Positions 1 to 5,524 of a DNA stretch of 5,771 nucleotides are shown piece after piece. The notes beneath the pieces were generated by a model. The model saw only the letters and a program-made list of their open reading frames with translations. It was not told where the DNA came from and did not search any database. Positions within the stretch are counted from its first letter, which is position 1; each line of letters opens with the position of its first letter. Source of the stretch: CANHCC01 sp040381555 (lineage in GTDB: Bacteria > Bacteroidota > Bacteroidia > J057 > RFSG01); contig JBEIHC010000151.1 in NCBI GenBank assembly GCA_040381555.1, positions 1 through 5,771 of the forward strand, in the 5' to 3' direction. Position numbers and translations under genes: made by a program.

Positions 1-414
1 GACAGACGACACGATATTTCGATTGTGCTCATGCATAAATTAAGTAAACGCTTAAGCTTAAGTGGTACCTGGATATTTAACACAGGAAATTTTGCAACAC
101 TTGCCGGAGGAAGATTTGCTTTTCAGGATGTCTTGCCGGCACAAATTGATGCAACCCCTGATTACTTGCGTAGAAACGATTTTCAAATGCCACCTACACA
201 TCGCCTCGATATCGGAATTGTTTGGAAATTAAACACCAAGCAATGGGATTCAGACCTCACCTTCAGTTTATACAATGCGTATAGTCGTCGTAATCCATTT
301 TTTATATTTTACAGGGAAACAGGTGGCACAAATGGACAGCCTTTGTCCTTTAGTCCCACTCTTGTTTCCTTATTCCCAATTCTTCCCGGTATTACCTACA
401 ACTTTAAATTTTAA
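1..414 (+). CDS. TonB-dependent receptor, C-terminal end (partial at 5' side)
   Basis: The reading frame is open from base 1 (Asp-Arg-Arg-His-Asp...) to TAA at 412-414, so about 137 C-terminal codons of a longer gene are present and the GTG at 25 is not a real start. The segment reads as alternating amphipathic strands of an outer-membrane beta-barrel. It contains the tract SLYNAYSRRNPFFIFY, which resembles the end of the SusC/CarboxypepD_reg-like TonB receptors of Bacteroidota, and it finishes in YNFKF with the terminal aromatic residue expected for barrel insertion by BAM. Such receptors import bound ligand across the outer membrane using TonB/ExbBD energy. The plug domain and TonB box lie outside the window, so the ligand cannot be judged. 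The downstream DUF4249 gene is its usual partner and probably shares its transcript. The family call is from recalled similarity. Confidence 0.85.
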   Translation, partial: DRRHDISIVLMHKLSKRLSLSGTWIFNTGNFATLAGGRFAFQDVLPAQIDATPDYLRRNDFQMPPTHRLDIGIVWKLNTKQWDSDLTFSLYNAYSRRNPFFIFYRETGGTNGQPLSFSPTLVSLFPILPGITYNFKF

Positions 415-426
415 GTATTGAAAATC

Positions 427-1272
427 ATGATTCAATTATTTTCACAATTATTGACTCCTAAACATAAAGCAACAGCAAGCTTTTATTGGATGCTTATTCT
501 TGGTATAATCGCGTCAGGATGCCAGCAAGAGGTAAAATTAGATTTACCGACCTATGAACCCAAAATCGTAATGGAATTTTATTTAGAAGATAATAAACCT
601 TTAAATTGTTTACTTCAGGAGAGTATAAACTTCACAGATACGACACGATTTAAGTTGATTGAAAACGCATTGGTTGTTTTAAGTTACCAAAATCAAAAAG
701 ATACCCTGTTGAATACGCTTTCCTTTGATCCGTATTTTGGGAAAATATATAATTATCATAATAATAAAATAATTCAACTAGAGCCCGGTATTGAATATGA
801 AATATATGTAAAAGATAGTAAAGGCAGAATTATAACGGGCAAAACGCAACTCAATGAAACAGTTCCTATAGACACATTAGTCTATAATTTCAATTCCAAA
901 AATCAGGCTTCCGCAGGATTAATATTTAAGGATCGGGAAGAAACACGAAACTATTATCTAATTGTTGCATTTCAGACCGGGCAAACCATTAATCCGGACT
1001 CCACATGGGATATTACCTTTGATGACCTAGTATTTAATGGCAGACAATTTAGCTTTTATACTGGATATGCTTTTGACCCAGGAGACACAATAATAGGCCG
1101 TTTGTACCATTTAACGGAAGATCATCACAAATTCACCCAATCCGTCAATAATGCCCAATCTTCCAATGGCAATCCCTTTGGCCAACCTGCAAATATTATC
1201 TCAAATCTTAAAGGAGGCCTGGGTATCTTTACAACCCTGCAATATTCCGAAAAGCAACTGGTTGTGCAGTAA
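427..1272 (+). CDS. DUF4249 family lipoprotein
   Basis: A 281-residue protein from the ATG at 427. A TTG at 418 would add three residues and leave only 3 bases after the receptor stop; neither start has a clear Shine-Dalgarno site, so ATG is preferred. The N-terminus has basic residues (TPKHK), then a hydrophobic stretch (FYWMLILGIIA) ending in ASGC, a lipobox with the lipidated Cys at about residue 32; mature protein starts CQQEVKLDLP, a typical DUF4249 beginning. Further similarity to the family is the body of beta-strand-like segments and the C-terminal GGLGIF motif. Members are surface or periplasmic lipoproteins encoded directly after a TonB-dependent receptor; by analogy it may help that receptor capture substrate, but the biochemical role is unknown. 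The gene looks complete and AT-rich (18 G/C in bases 541-600). An insertion sequence begins 15 bases after its stop codon. Confidence 0.85.
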   Translation: MIQLFSQLLTPKHKATASFYWMLILGIIASGCQQEVKLDLPTYEPKIVMEFYLEDNKPLNCLLQESINFTDTTRFKLIENALVVLSYQNQKDTLLNTLSFDPYFGKIYNYHNNKIIQLEPGIEYEIYVKDSKGRIITGKTQLNETVPIDTLVYNFNSKNQASAGLIFKDREETRNYYLIVAFQTGQTINPDSTWDITFDDLVFNGRQFSFYTGYAFDPGDTIIGRLYHLTEDHHKFTQSVNNAQSSNGNPFGQPANIISNLKGGLGIFTTLQYSEKQLVVQ

Positions 1273-1287
1273 TAAAAAATTTGACTA

Positions 1288-1311
1288 TTGTCCGACTAAA
1301 TTTTTAAAATA
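1288..1311 (+). repeat. IS left terminal inverted repeat
   Basis: This begins TTGTCCGACTAAATTT. Compared with the reverse complement of the right end it is identical over the first 7 bases, and about 16 of the first 24 positions agree without gaps. The best-conserved part is the outermost heptamer, as expected for the transposase cleavage and binding end. The inner limit of the repeat is arbitrary. Confidence 0.6.
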
Positions 1312-1334
1312 ATGGGGGCCTTTCGGCCCCCATT
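1311..1334 (+). terminator. Strong 10-bp GC-rich hairpin inside IS left end
   Basis: AATGGGGGCC (1311-1320), loop TTTC, then GGCCCCCATT (1325-1334) forms a perfect 10-bp stem with a 4-base loop. Only TTG follows, not a long U tract, so classical intrinsic termination of + strand transcripts is uncertain; on the - strand the stem is followed by an A/T-rich run. It lies 38 bases after the DUF4249 stop codon and just upstream of the transposase promoter box. It could stop or structure transcripts entering from the receptor-lipoprotein operon, protecting the element from outside expression. Because it sits inside the IS ends it probably travels with the element rather than being the host gene's own terminator. 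Confidence 0.6.
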
Positions 1335-1337
1335 TGT

Positions 1338-1345
1338 TACATTTG
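1338..1345 (+). promoter_or_regulatory. Candidate -7 promoter box of the transposase gene
   Basis: TACATTTG matches the Bacteroidota -7 consensus TAnnTTTG exactly. A start a few bases downstream (around 1352) would give a short leader of about 20 bases to the ATG at 1371. No clear TTTG -33 element is present at the usual distance, where the GC-rich hairpin lies instead, so the promoter is probably weak or differently recognised. A transcript starting here would not contain the upstream hairpin. Confidence 0.4.
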
Positions 1346-1370
1346 AGTTACCACACTACAAATTGTAACT

Positions 1371-2576
1371 ATGGACAAAGTTAAAAAATTAACCGGACAG
1401 CCGATTTTATCTCAAGTTCTTGACCTTATTCCAAAAGGGATGATACAGAAGGTTGTCCGAAAGCATCAAAGCAATCGTTATTATAAGCAACTCCCATTAA
1501 GAGTTCATCTTATAAATCTATTGTATGGGGTTTTTAGTTACTGCAACGGGCTCAGAGAGTTATGTGAAGGGATGCTAGCATGTGAGGGTCGGTTAAATCA
1601 CTTGGGATTGGACAAAGCACCACCCAGAAGTACGCTTTCTGATGCAAATAACAATAGGAACTACCGTGCCTTTGAATCGTTGTATTTTGAGTTATTAGGC
1701 CAATATCATAGCTTTATCTCGGACAGCCGATTAAAAGGACTGAGTATCCGCAACTTAAAAATTATTGATAGCACCACCATTCGATTATTTAGTGATATTC
1801 TTCAAGGCGTTGGTCGTAATACATTAGATGGTTCCAAGAAAAAAGGAGGGATAAAAGTACATGCCATGATGGATGCCTTCAGCGGGGTTGTTGAATTTGT
1901 CCGGATGACTGAGGCCAAAGTCCATGACAGGAAGTTCCTTTATCACCTTGATTTACCATCAAATAGCTTTATAGTTTTCGATAAAGCATACAATCTTTAC
2001 AATCAATTTGCAAAATGGACATCAAAGGGAATTTGGTTTACGACTCGAATGAAAGACAATGCCGTCTATCATGTAACCAAGGTCATTACTGACAAAAGTC
2101 AAAAGAAGAATATTAAAGGGGTGGTGAAAGAACAGTATATTACTATTGGATATAAGAATCACAATGGATCACCTGAAAGATTAAAACTACGGAGAATAAT
2201 ATTTATAGCTGATGATGGCAAAGAGTATGTTTTCTTGACGAATAATTTCAAATTACCAGCCTCTCAAATAGCCTTGATTTACAAGTGCAGGTGGATGATA
2301 GAATTACTATTTAAACAGATCAAGCAGAATTTTCCTTTAAGATATTTCTGGGGAAACAGCGAAAATGCTATAAGAATGCAGGTTTATTGCGTATTAATAG
2401 CACAGCTGTTGATGGTGGTCATTAGAAAACAGGCTCAAACTAAGAAATCATTTGCCAACATGATCACAGTAATAAGATTGCATCTAATGAGCTATGTCGA
2501 TCTTCTTGAATTTATACAAGATACATACAAAGCATGGCGAAAGACACATAATGCACCAAATACTTTCTTGACTTAA
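1371..2576 (+). CDS. IS4-family DDE transposase
   Basis: A 401-residue transposase, full length for the IS4 family, expected to cut and join the element ends with an RNase H-fold DDE catalytic core. The N-terminal region (about 5-75) resembles the DUF4372 DNA-binding part that precedes the DDE_Tnp_1 domain (about 125-350). The first catalytic Asp is D133 in LKIIDSTTIRL, the second D204 in IVFDKAYN, and the third residue E311. The IS4 YREK signature is complete with correct spacing: Y304-x2-R307-x3-E311-x6-K318, in YKCRWMIELLFKQIK. The basic KKKGGIKVHAMMD segment (157-168) is also typical of the family. No frameshift or stop is seen, so the protein is likely active. It starts at the only sensible ATG, 26 bases after a promoter-like box, with no clear Shine-Dalgarno site. 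Confidence 0.95.
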   Translation: MDKVKKLTGQPILSQVLDLIPKGMIQKVVRKHQSNRYYKQLPLRVHLINLLYGVFSYCNGLRELCEGMLACEGRLNHLGLDKAPPRSTLSDANNNRNYRAFESLYFELLGQYHSFISDSRLKGLSIRNLKIIDSTTIRLFSDILQGVGRNTLDGSKKKGGIKVHAMMDAFSGVVEFVRMTEAKVHDRKFLYHLDLPSNSFIVFDKAYNLYNQFAKWTSKGIWFTTRMKDNAVYHVTKVITDKSQKKNIKGVVKEQYITIGYKNHNGSPERLKLRRIIFIADDGKEYVFLTNNFKLPASQIALIYKCRWMIELLFKQIKQNFPLRYFWGNSENAIRMQVYCVLIAQLLMVVIRKQAQTKKSFANMITVIRLHLMSYVDLLEFIQDTYKAWRKTHNAPNTFLT

Positions 2577-2626
2577 AAAGGGGGCTACCTTCCGGATATT
2601 TAACAAACTGAATCAAAGTCATCAAA

Positions 2627-2643
2627 CCCTTATCAGATAAGGG
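2627..2643. other. Short hairpin in IS right subterminal region
   Basis: CCCTTAT (2627-2633), loop CAG, ATAAGGG (2637-2643) gives a perfect 7-bp stem. It lies 50 bases after the transposase stop and 35 bases inside the right end. A T-rich stretch (2661-2669) follows only after a gap, so it is a weak candidate terminator for the transposase transcript. It could also be structural sequence near the IS end. It overlaps the tail of the truncated TM2-like frame on the other strand. Confidence 0.3.
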
Positions 2644-2654
2644 CTTGGACGGTA

Positions 2655-2678
2655 TTTGTTAGATTTTTTCCCGGACAA
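2655..2678 (-). repeat. IS right terminal inverted repeat
   Basis: Read on the - strand from 2678 it begins TTGTCCGGGAAAAAATC, sharing the first seven bases with the left end and then weaker A/T-rich similarity. It marks the point where the TM2-like gene stops being chromosomal sequence. Confidence 0.6.
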
Positions 2679-2760
2679 CAATGAAACATTTAGAAATAAC
2701 ATCTGCTTTTCTTCGGGAAGATTTTGAATCTGGTTGATGATTAACATCATCTCCTCGCCT

Positions 2761-3096
2761 TCAATTCCGGGGATGTTCAGAAGAATTTGATTGTTCAGGC
2801 TCATGGTAGTGGTGTCTTGGTTTAAGTGCTAAATTAATTAATTGTCCGATACGAAATACTAAGATGCCCAATGCCGGCATTCCCATTTTATGTGTTTCCC
2901 AGGAGGTCGCGAGTTCTCCTCTGAACAGCCAGGAGATGGAGTGTCCAAGGCCACATCCCGGGCAGTCCCATCCGGAAATGGATTTTATTGGACATAAAGT
3001 GAATCCTTCAGAAGAAGGATTTTGAAATGCTAAAAAAATCAGTCCTCCACTCCAGAGGGCGAGTTCCGTCCAGGGCAGAAGTCTGAGGCTTTTCAT
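2761..3096 (-). CDS. DUF2752 domain membrane protein
   Basis: A 111-residue small membrane protein of the DUF2752 family, function unknown. A first hydrophobic helix spans about 11-26 (ELALWSGGLIFLAF). It is followed by the hallmark Cys/Gly loop, LCPIKSISGWDCPGCGLGHS, with C35, C45 and C48, then a second helix about 73-91 (MPALGILVFRIGQLINLAL). The CPxK...CPGCG pattern is diagnostic for the family and could bind metal or form disulfides, though this has not been shown. The ATG overlaps the upstream flavin reductase stop in an ATGA tetranucleotide, indicating translational coupling. The hydrophilic C-terminal tail (HHYHEPEQSNSSEHPRN) is encoded in the 44-base overlap with the TM2-like gene. 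Length is normal for the family. Confidence 0.85.
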   Translation of the reverse strand: MKSLRLLPWTELALWSGGLIFLAFQNPSSEGFTLCPIKSISGWDCPGCGLGHSISWLFRGELATSWETHKMGMPALGILVFRIGQLINLALKPRHHYHEPEQSNSSEHPRN

Positions 3097-4010
3097 GAAT
3101 TTAAGGCTTCGGGTGTTCCCAGGGCCACCAGGGCGAGGGCTTCTTGTTTCTTGCCTGAAGCCAGCTGCAAAGCAATCAGACGATGGAAAGTATCTTCATC
3201 ATGCTTGCCCTTCCATTGAGGATTGGCATTTAAAATTTCACGGATTTCATTCGCGTCAGGTAATTTTTCCGTATTGCCCAATTGGCCCAGGTCATTTCCG
3301 GTTAAGATGCGGCTGTTTCGGATAGAGGCAGGTAAGGCATCAATTCCGATGCCCGGAATTCGGCTGGGTTTTTCAACTTCGAATAAATTTCCGGCATTTA
3401 CCTCACAGTACCAGTCGCCTCCTAATCTTGCGACCGGATTAAGCAGTGCAGGGGAGATTTTTCCGTTTGCATCCAATACGGATTTATGTACGTGCATTTT
3501 TAATAGGCGGCAGAAAATCAGATTTCCTGCACCTGCATTCGGGCTAAGAGGTTTGATTTCAAAAACTTCACATTCCATTTGCACCATAGACTCTGCAATT
3601 CTATAGGGACGAATTAAATCAGAGGGGATAGGGGTAAGGCCTGCCTTCACAAATTCATCCACATCTGAAGGAAATTCATTGCTAGCCAGATTCATTTGCA
3701 TTAGGAGATCCCGACTGACCACATGTATGCAGACTTCCGGAACTTCCAGCACATTTTGAAGCGTATCTTTCGTAGAATTATCCCTGACTCTTCGGGCGGG
3801 TGAAAAAATCATCACCGGGGGATTGGCGCTAAATACATTGAAAAAGCTGAATGGGGCGAGGTTTTTTCGCCCCATGCTATCGATTGTAGAGGCAAATGCA
3901 ATTGGTCGGGGCGATACCGCACCTAAAAGAAATCCATGTAAATCCGCAGTTTTTAGTTCTCCGGGGATGATTTCGAGGTAATTTTGGTTCATGTTCCAAA
4001 ATAAAACCAT
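3093..4010 (-). CDS. Flavin reductase-family (FMN-binding) protein
   Basis: A 305-residue protein with a Flavin_Reduct (split-barrel, DIM6/NTAB type) domain at about residues 25-190. The FMN-binding core is clear: LLGAVSPRPIAFASTID (28-44), then NLAPFSFFNVFSANPP (50-65), with the conserved RDNSTKDT (76-83) and VARLGGDWY (193-201). A C-terminal extension (about 220-300) containing GIDALP, ILTGNDLGQLGN and a helical tail is, as I recall, common in the Bacteroidota branch. Members use NAD(P)H to reduce flavin or bind FMN in related oxidoreductions; the exact substrate is unknown. The ATG at 4010 has GGAG 10 bases upstream; a second ATG at 3992 (MNQNYLEI) fits the usual N-terminus better and may be the true start. 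It is first in the operon with DUF2752, and its start is 17 bases from the divergent carotenoid gene. Confidence 0.9.
   Translation of the reverse strand: MVLFWNMNQNYLEIIPGELKTADLHGFLLGAVSPRPIAFASTIDSMGRKNLAPFSFFNVFSANPPVMIFSPARRVRDNSTKDTLQNVLEVPEVCIHVVSRDLLMQMNLASNEFPSDVDEFVKAGLTPIPSDLIRPYRIAESMVQMECEVFEIKPLSPNAGAGNLIFCRLLKMHVHKSVLDANGKISPALLNPVARLGGDWYCEVNAGNLFEVEKPSRIPGIGIDALPASIRNSRILTGNDLGQLGNTEKLPDANEIREILNANPQWKGKHDEDTFHRLIALQLASGKKQEALALVALGTPEALNS
3979..3986 (+). promoter_or_regulatory. Candidate -7 box for the lycopene cyclase gene
   Basis: TAATTTTG fits the Bacteroidota TAnnTTTG box. It would place the start near 3993, with a leader of about 35 bases before the ATG at 4028. It lies within the 5' coding end of the flavin reductase gene on the opposite strand. 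The -33 side (TTTTAGTT around 3951-3958) is only a partial match, so this is a suggestion from motif and position alone. Confidence 0.3.
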
Positions 4011-4027
4011 TTTAGCACATCTCCGTC

Positions 4028-4708
4028 ATGAGTGAATACCTTATTATGGATTTAATTATTTTTTCCGGGCCTTTTCTGGCCTCTTTTGATACTAATCTCA
4101 GATTTATCCGATATTGGCGTATCGCTTTGGTATCAATTACCCTGATTGGGGCGGTTTATATTGCTTGGGACATTTGGGCAACAAGTCGGGGGCATTGGCA
4201 ATTTAATCCTGAATATGTCGCTTCCTTTCGATTCTTTGGCCTACCGATAGAGGAAATATTGTTTTTTATGGTTGTTCCCTACGCCGGCTTGTTTATTTGG
4301 AAGACCATCCAATTTTATCGGAAGGATAAGGATGATCATTTGCCTTTTGTACCCTTGAGGTCATCTGTTCTGTTAGCTGGAGTAGGAGGGGCAATGTGGA
4401 TTGGGAAAGGTTATGAATATACCGCTCTTGCGGCTTGGTCAGGGGCATTGTTTTTTGCAGCAGATCATTTTCTCAAAACACATTTGACCAATACGGTAAC
4501 CTATTGGTTAACTCAGTGCATGATGGTATTGGCAACCCTGGTGTTCAATGGATTTTTAACTGCTCGCCCTGTGGTTCTGTATGGAGAGTCATTTCAATTA
4601 GGGCTTAGGATTTACACCATTCCGGTGGAGGATTTTTTATATGGATTTGGCCTGATGAGTTGGGTAATGCTGGTGTTTGTTGTTTTGACGAAGGACAAGG
4701 GTAAGTAA
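4028..4708 (+). CDS. crtYcd: Lycopene cyclase domain protein, fused CrtYc-CrtYd type
   Basis: A 226-residue polytopic inner-membrane protein built of two lycopene-cyclase domains, like the heterodimeric CrtYc/CrtYd cyclases joined in one chain. This family closes the ends of lycopene to beta-rings in carotenoid synthesis. The N-terminal half has PFLASFD, WDIWATSRGHWQFNPEY (48-63) and the PxEE motif in GLPIEEILFF (71-80). The C-terminal half has ARPVVLYG (179-186) and the second acidic motif IPVEDFLYG (198-206). These Pro-x-Glu motifs are the proposed catalytic acids. About six hydrophobic helices are visible, and the length fits the fused form. The start at 4028 keeps the conserved N-terminus; a later ATG at 4046 is possible. 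The last two codons and the TAA lie inside the first unit of the downstream repeat array. No other carotenoid gene is certain in this window. Confidence 0.88.
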   Translation: MSEYLIMDLIIFSGPFLASFDTNLRFIRYWRIALVSITLIGAVYIAWDIWATSRGHWQFNPEYVASFRFFGLPIEEILFFMVVPYAGLFIWKTIQFYRKDKDDHLPFVPLRSSVLLAGVGGAMWIGKGYEYTALAAWSGALFFAADHFLKTHLTNTVTYWLTQCMMVLATLVFNGFLTARPVVLYGESFQLGLRIYTIPVEDFLYGFGLMSWVMLVFVVLTKDKGK

Positions 4709-4849
4709 CTTACCCCCGCCCCGGTAAGTAACTTACCCCCGTCCCGGTAAGTAACTTACCCCCGTCCCGGTAAGTAACTTACCCACTCCCGGTAAGTAAC
4801 TTACCCCGTCCCGGTAAGTAACTTACCCCGTCCCGGTAAGTAACTTACC
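4700..4849. repeat. Tandem array of seven near-palindromic 15-mers (GGTAAGTAACTTACC)
   Basis: Seven identical copies begin at 4700, 4723, 4746, 4769, 4791, 4813 and 4835. The period is 23, 23, 23, 22, 22, 22. Each unit has 7-base arms GGTAAGT/ACTTACC around a single A, so all copies have the same orientation. Spacers are 7-8 bases and C-rich: CCCGCCCC, CCCGTCCC (twice), CACTCCC, CCGTCCC (twice). In RNA each unit could form a GGUAA/UUACC hairpin with a 5-base loop, and arms of different units can also pair. The array fills the whole gap between two convergent genes. No U tract follows, so it is not a standard intrinsic terminator. Spacing near two helical turns would also suit serial binding of a dimeric protein. 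Function is unknown. Confidence 0.97.
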
Positions 4850-5524
4850 CTAATCCCTAATTGACTTCAGGCCTATGCCGATTTGCCCATAAATACCAGT
4901 ACCCATCCTCCCGCCTATCATCCCCCGCGTCTGATTCAGTACCACTTCGGACTCCGGAGTGTGCATCCAGGGGATAGCGCCTATGCGCACAAACGGAACC
5001 AATTCCATTTTTTCGGAAAGTCTAATCTCCCTCCCTACGCTCACGCTCAAATGGCAACCTATTCCTAACGCACGAAGGCTTTTGTCCTCTGAAGCTGCAC
5101 TTATGTCGTTCATCTTTCTAGACAGCAGAAGCCCGGATGCTGACAGCCCGAATTCAGTGAAAAAATTGTGACGAGCCCGCAATGAACTGAGGTGACATAG
5201 GTATCCCGGTTGTAGCATATGCAAGTGTATTGGGTTCATGCCCTCATCCCATCTTGCTCGACTGCGAATCTGTGCATAAGACACCTGTATGCCGTGTTGA
5301 AGATTTTTCGTTTTCCCAAACCATTTACAAACACTACCATTGATGCCATGAATCAATAAAGGTTGTAACGCCTTCAAAAAAGGGCGACTAAAATTATAGG
5401 TCCGGATAGCCTTATCCCATGTTTGCGAATAGTGGTAGTGATAGGCAAGATCAATCCGCCAGGCCTGAGCGTTCAATCTGCCTTGTAACATCAGGAAGAA
5501 TAAGCCGGTGAGGAAATATTTCAC
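4850..5524 (-). CDS. Hypothetical secreted protein, possible outer-membrane beta-barrel
   Basis: A 224-residue protein that I do not recognise as a named family. It starts with a signal peptide (MKYFLTGLFFLMLQGRLNA), likely cut before QAW at about residue 20, so it is exported. The mature part is rich in aromatic and alternating polar/hydrophobic segments (DLAYHYHYSQTW, HGIQVSYAQIR, NFFTEFGLSASGLLL, ELVPFVRIGAIPW, YGQIGIGLKS), consistent with a small outer-membrane barrel of the PorT-like kind, though it lacks a clear C-terminal aromatic. The start is GTG at 5524, overlapping the amine oxidase stop as GTGA, which both supports this start and implies coupled translation. Its TAG stop (4852-4850) immediately abuts the last unit of the repeat array. 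No function is assigned. Confidence 0.7.
   Translation of the reverse strand: MKYFLTGLFFLMLQGRLNAQAWRIDLAYHYHYSQTWDKAIRTYNFSRPFLKALQPLLIHGINGSVCKWFGKTKNLQHGIQVSYAQIRSRARWDEGMNPIHLHMLQPGYLCHLSSLRARHNFFTEFGLSASGLLLSRKMNDISAASEDKSLRALGIGCHLSVSVGREIRLSEKMELVPFVRIGAIPWMHTPESEVVLNQTRGMIGGRMGTGIYGQIGIGLKSIRD

Larger units (their letters stand above)
1288..2678 (+). mobile_element. IS4-family insertion sequence, apparently complete, about 1391 bp
   Basis: The element is bounded by TTGTCCG at 1288-1294 and its inverted copy CGGACAA at 2672-2678, with weaker matching further in. It holds a single intact IS4-type transposase. Length and organisation suit the family (about 1.3-1.6 kb, one orf). A strong hairpin and a transposase promoter lie inside the left end. 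IS4 elements usually make 9-12 bp target duplications, but the bases left of 1288 (...TTTGACTA) and right of 2678 (CAATGAAAC...) do not match. It therefore probably sits at a rearranged junction, or the exact ends are misplaced by a few bases. Its right end interrupts a TM2-like gene. The boundaries are inferred from the repeats; no second copy is available in the window to confirm them. Confidence 0.75.
2622..2804 (-). pseudogene. TM2-domain-like protein, truncated by the IS right end
   Basis: The frame runs from ATG (2804-2802) to TGA (2624-2622), 60 residues. The N-terminal part (LNNQILLNIPGIEGEEMMLI... to FLNVSL, residues 1-42) resembles the cytosolic leader of Bacteroidota TM2-domain membrane proteins, which normally continue into two membrane helices. 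Here the gene meets the IS terminus at 2678. Residues 43-60 (L then SGKKSNKYRPSPYLIRV) and the stop codon are read from IS sequence, and no hydrophobic segment remains. The start overlaps the end of the DUF2752 gene by 44 bases, and the two are frequent neighbours. It is most likely a non-functional stub; a short soluble chimeric peptide could still be made by translational coupling. The TM2 assignment rests on recalled similarity of a short region and on context. Confidence 0.6.

Noticed and set aside
25..414. Independent small gene starting at GTG 25
   Set aside because: The frame is open from base 1 and reads as the end of a TonB receptor barrel.
1311..1334. The hairpin as the DUF4249 operon's own intrinsic terminator
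   Set aside because: It lies inside the IS left end and lacks a U tract after the stem, so it more likely belongs to the element, though it may still stop host transcripts.
2577..2600. AAAAAGGGGGCTACCTTCCGG as a terminator half or IS end
   Set aside because: The second arm needed for a stem is missing, and the better-supported IS end with matching inverted repeat is at 2678.
3095..3606. Two + strand frames (3095-3325 and 3223-3606)
   Set aside because: They are antisense to the well-conserved flavin reductase gene, overlap each other in different frames and show no recognisable family.
4700..4849. CRISPR-like array
   Set aside because: Units are only 15 bases, spacers are 7-8 bases and nearly identical, and no cas genes are present.
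4883..5171. Two + strand frames (4883-5068 and 4959-5171)
   Set aside because: They lie antisense to the signal-peptide-bearing protein gene, which has a start coupled to its upstream neighbour; the antisense products look like low-complexity shadows.
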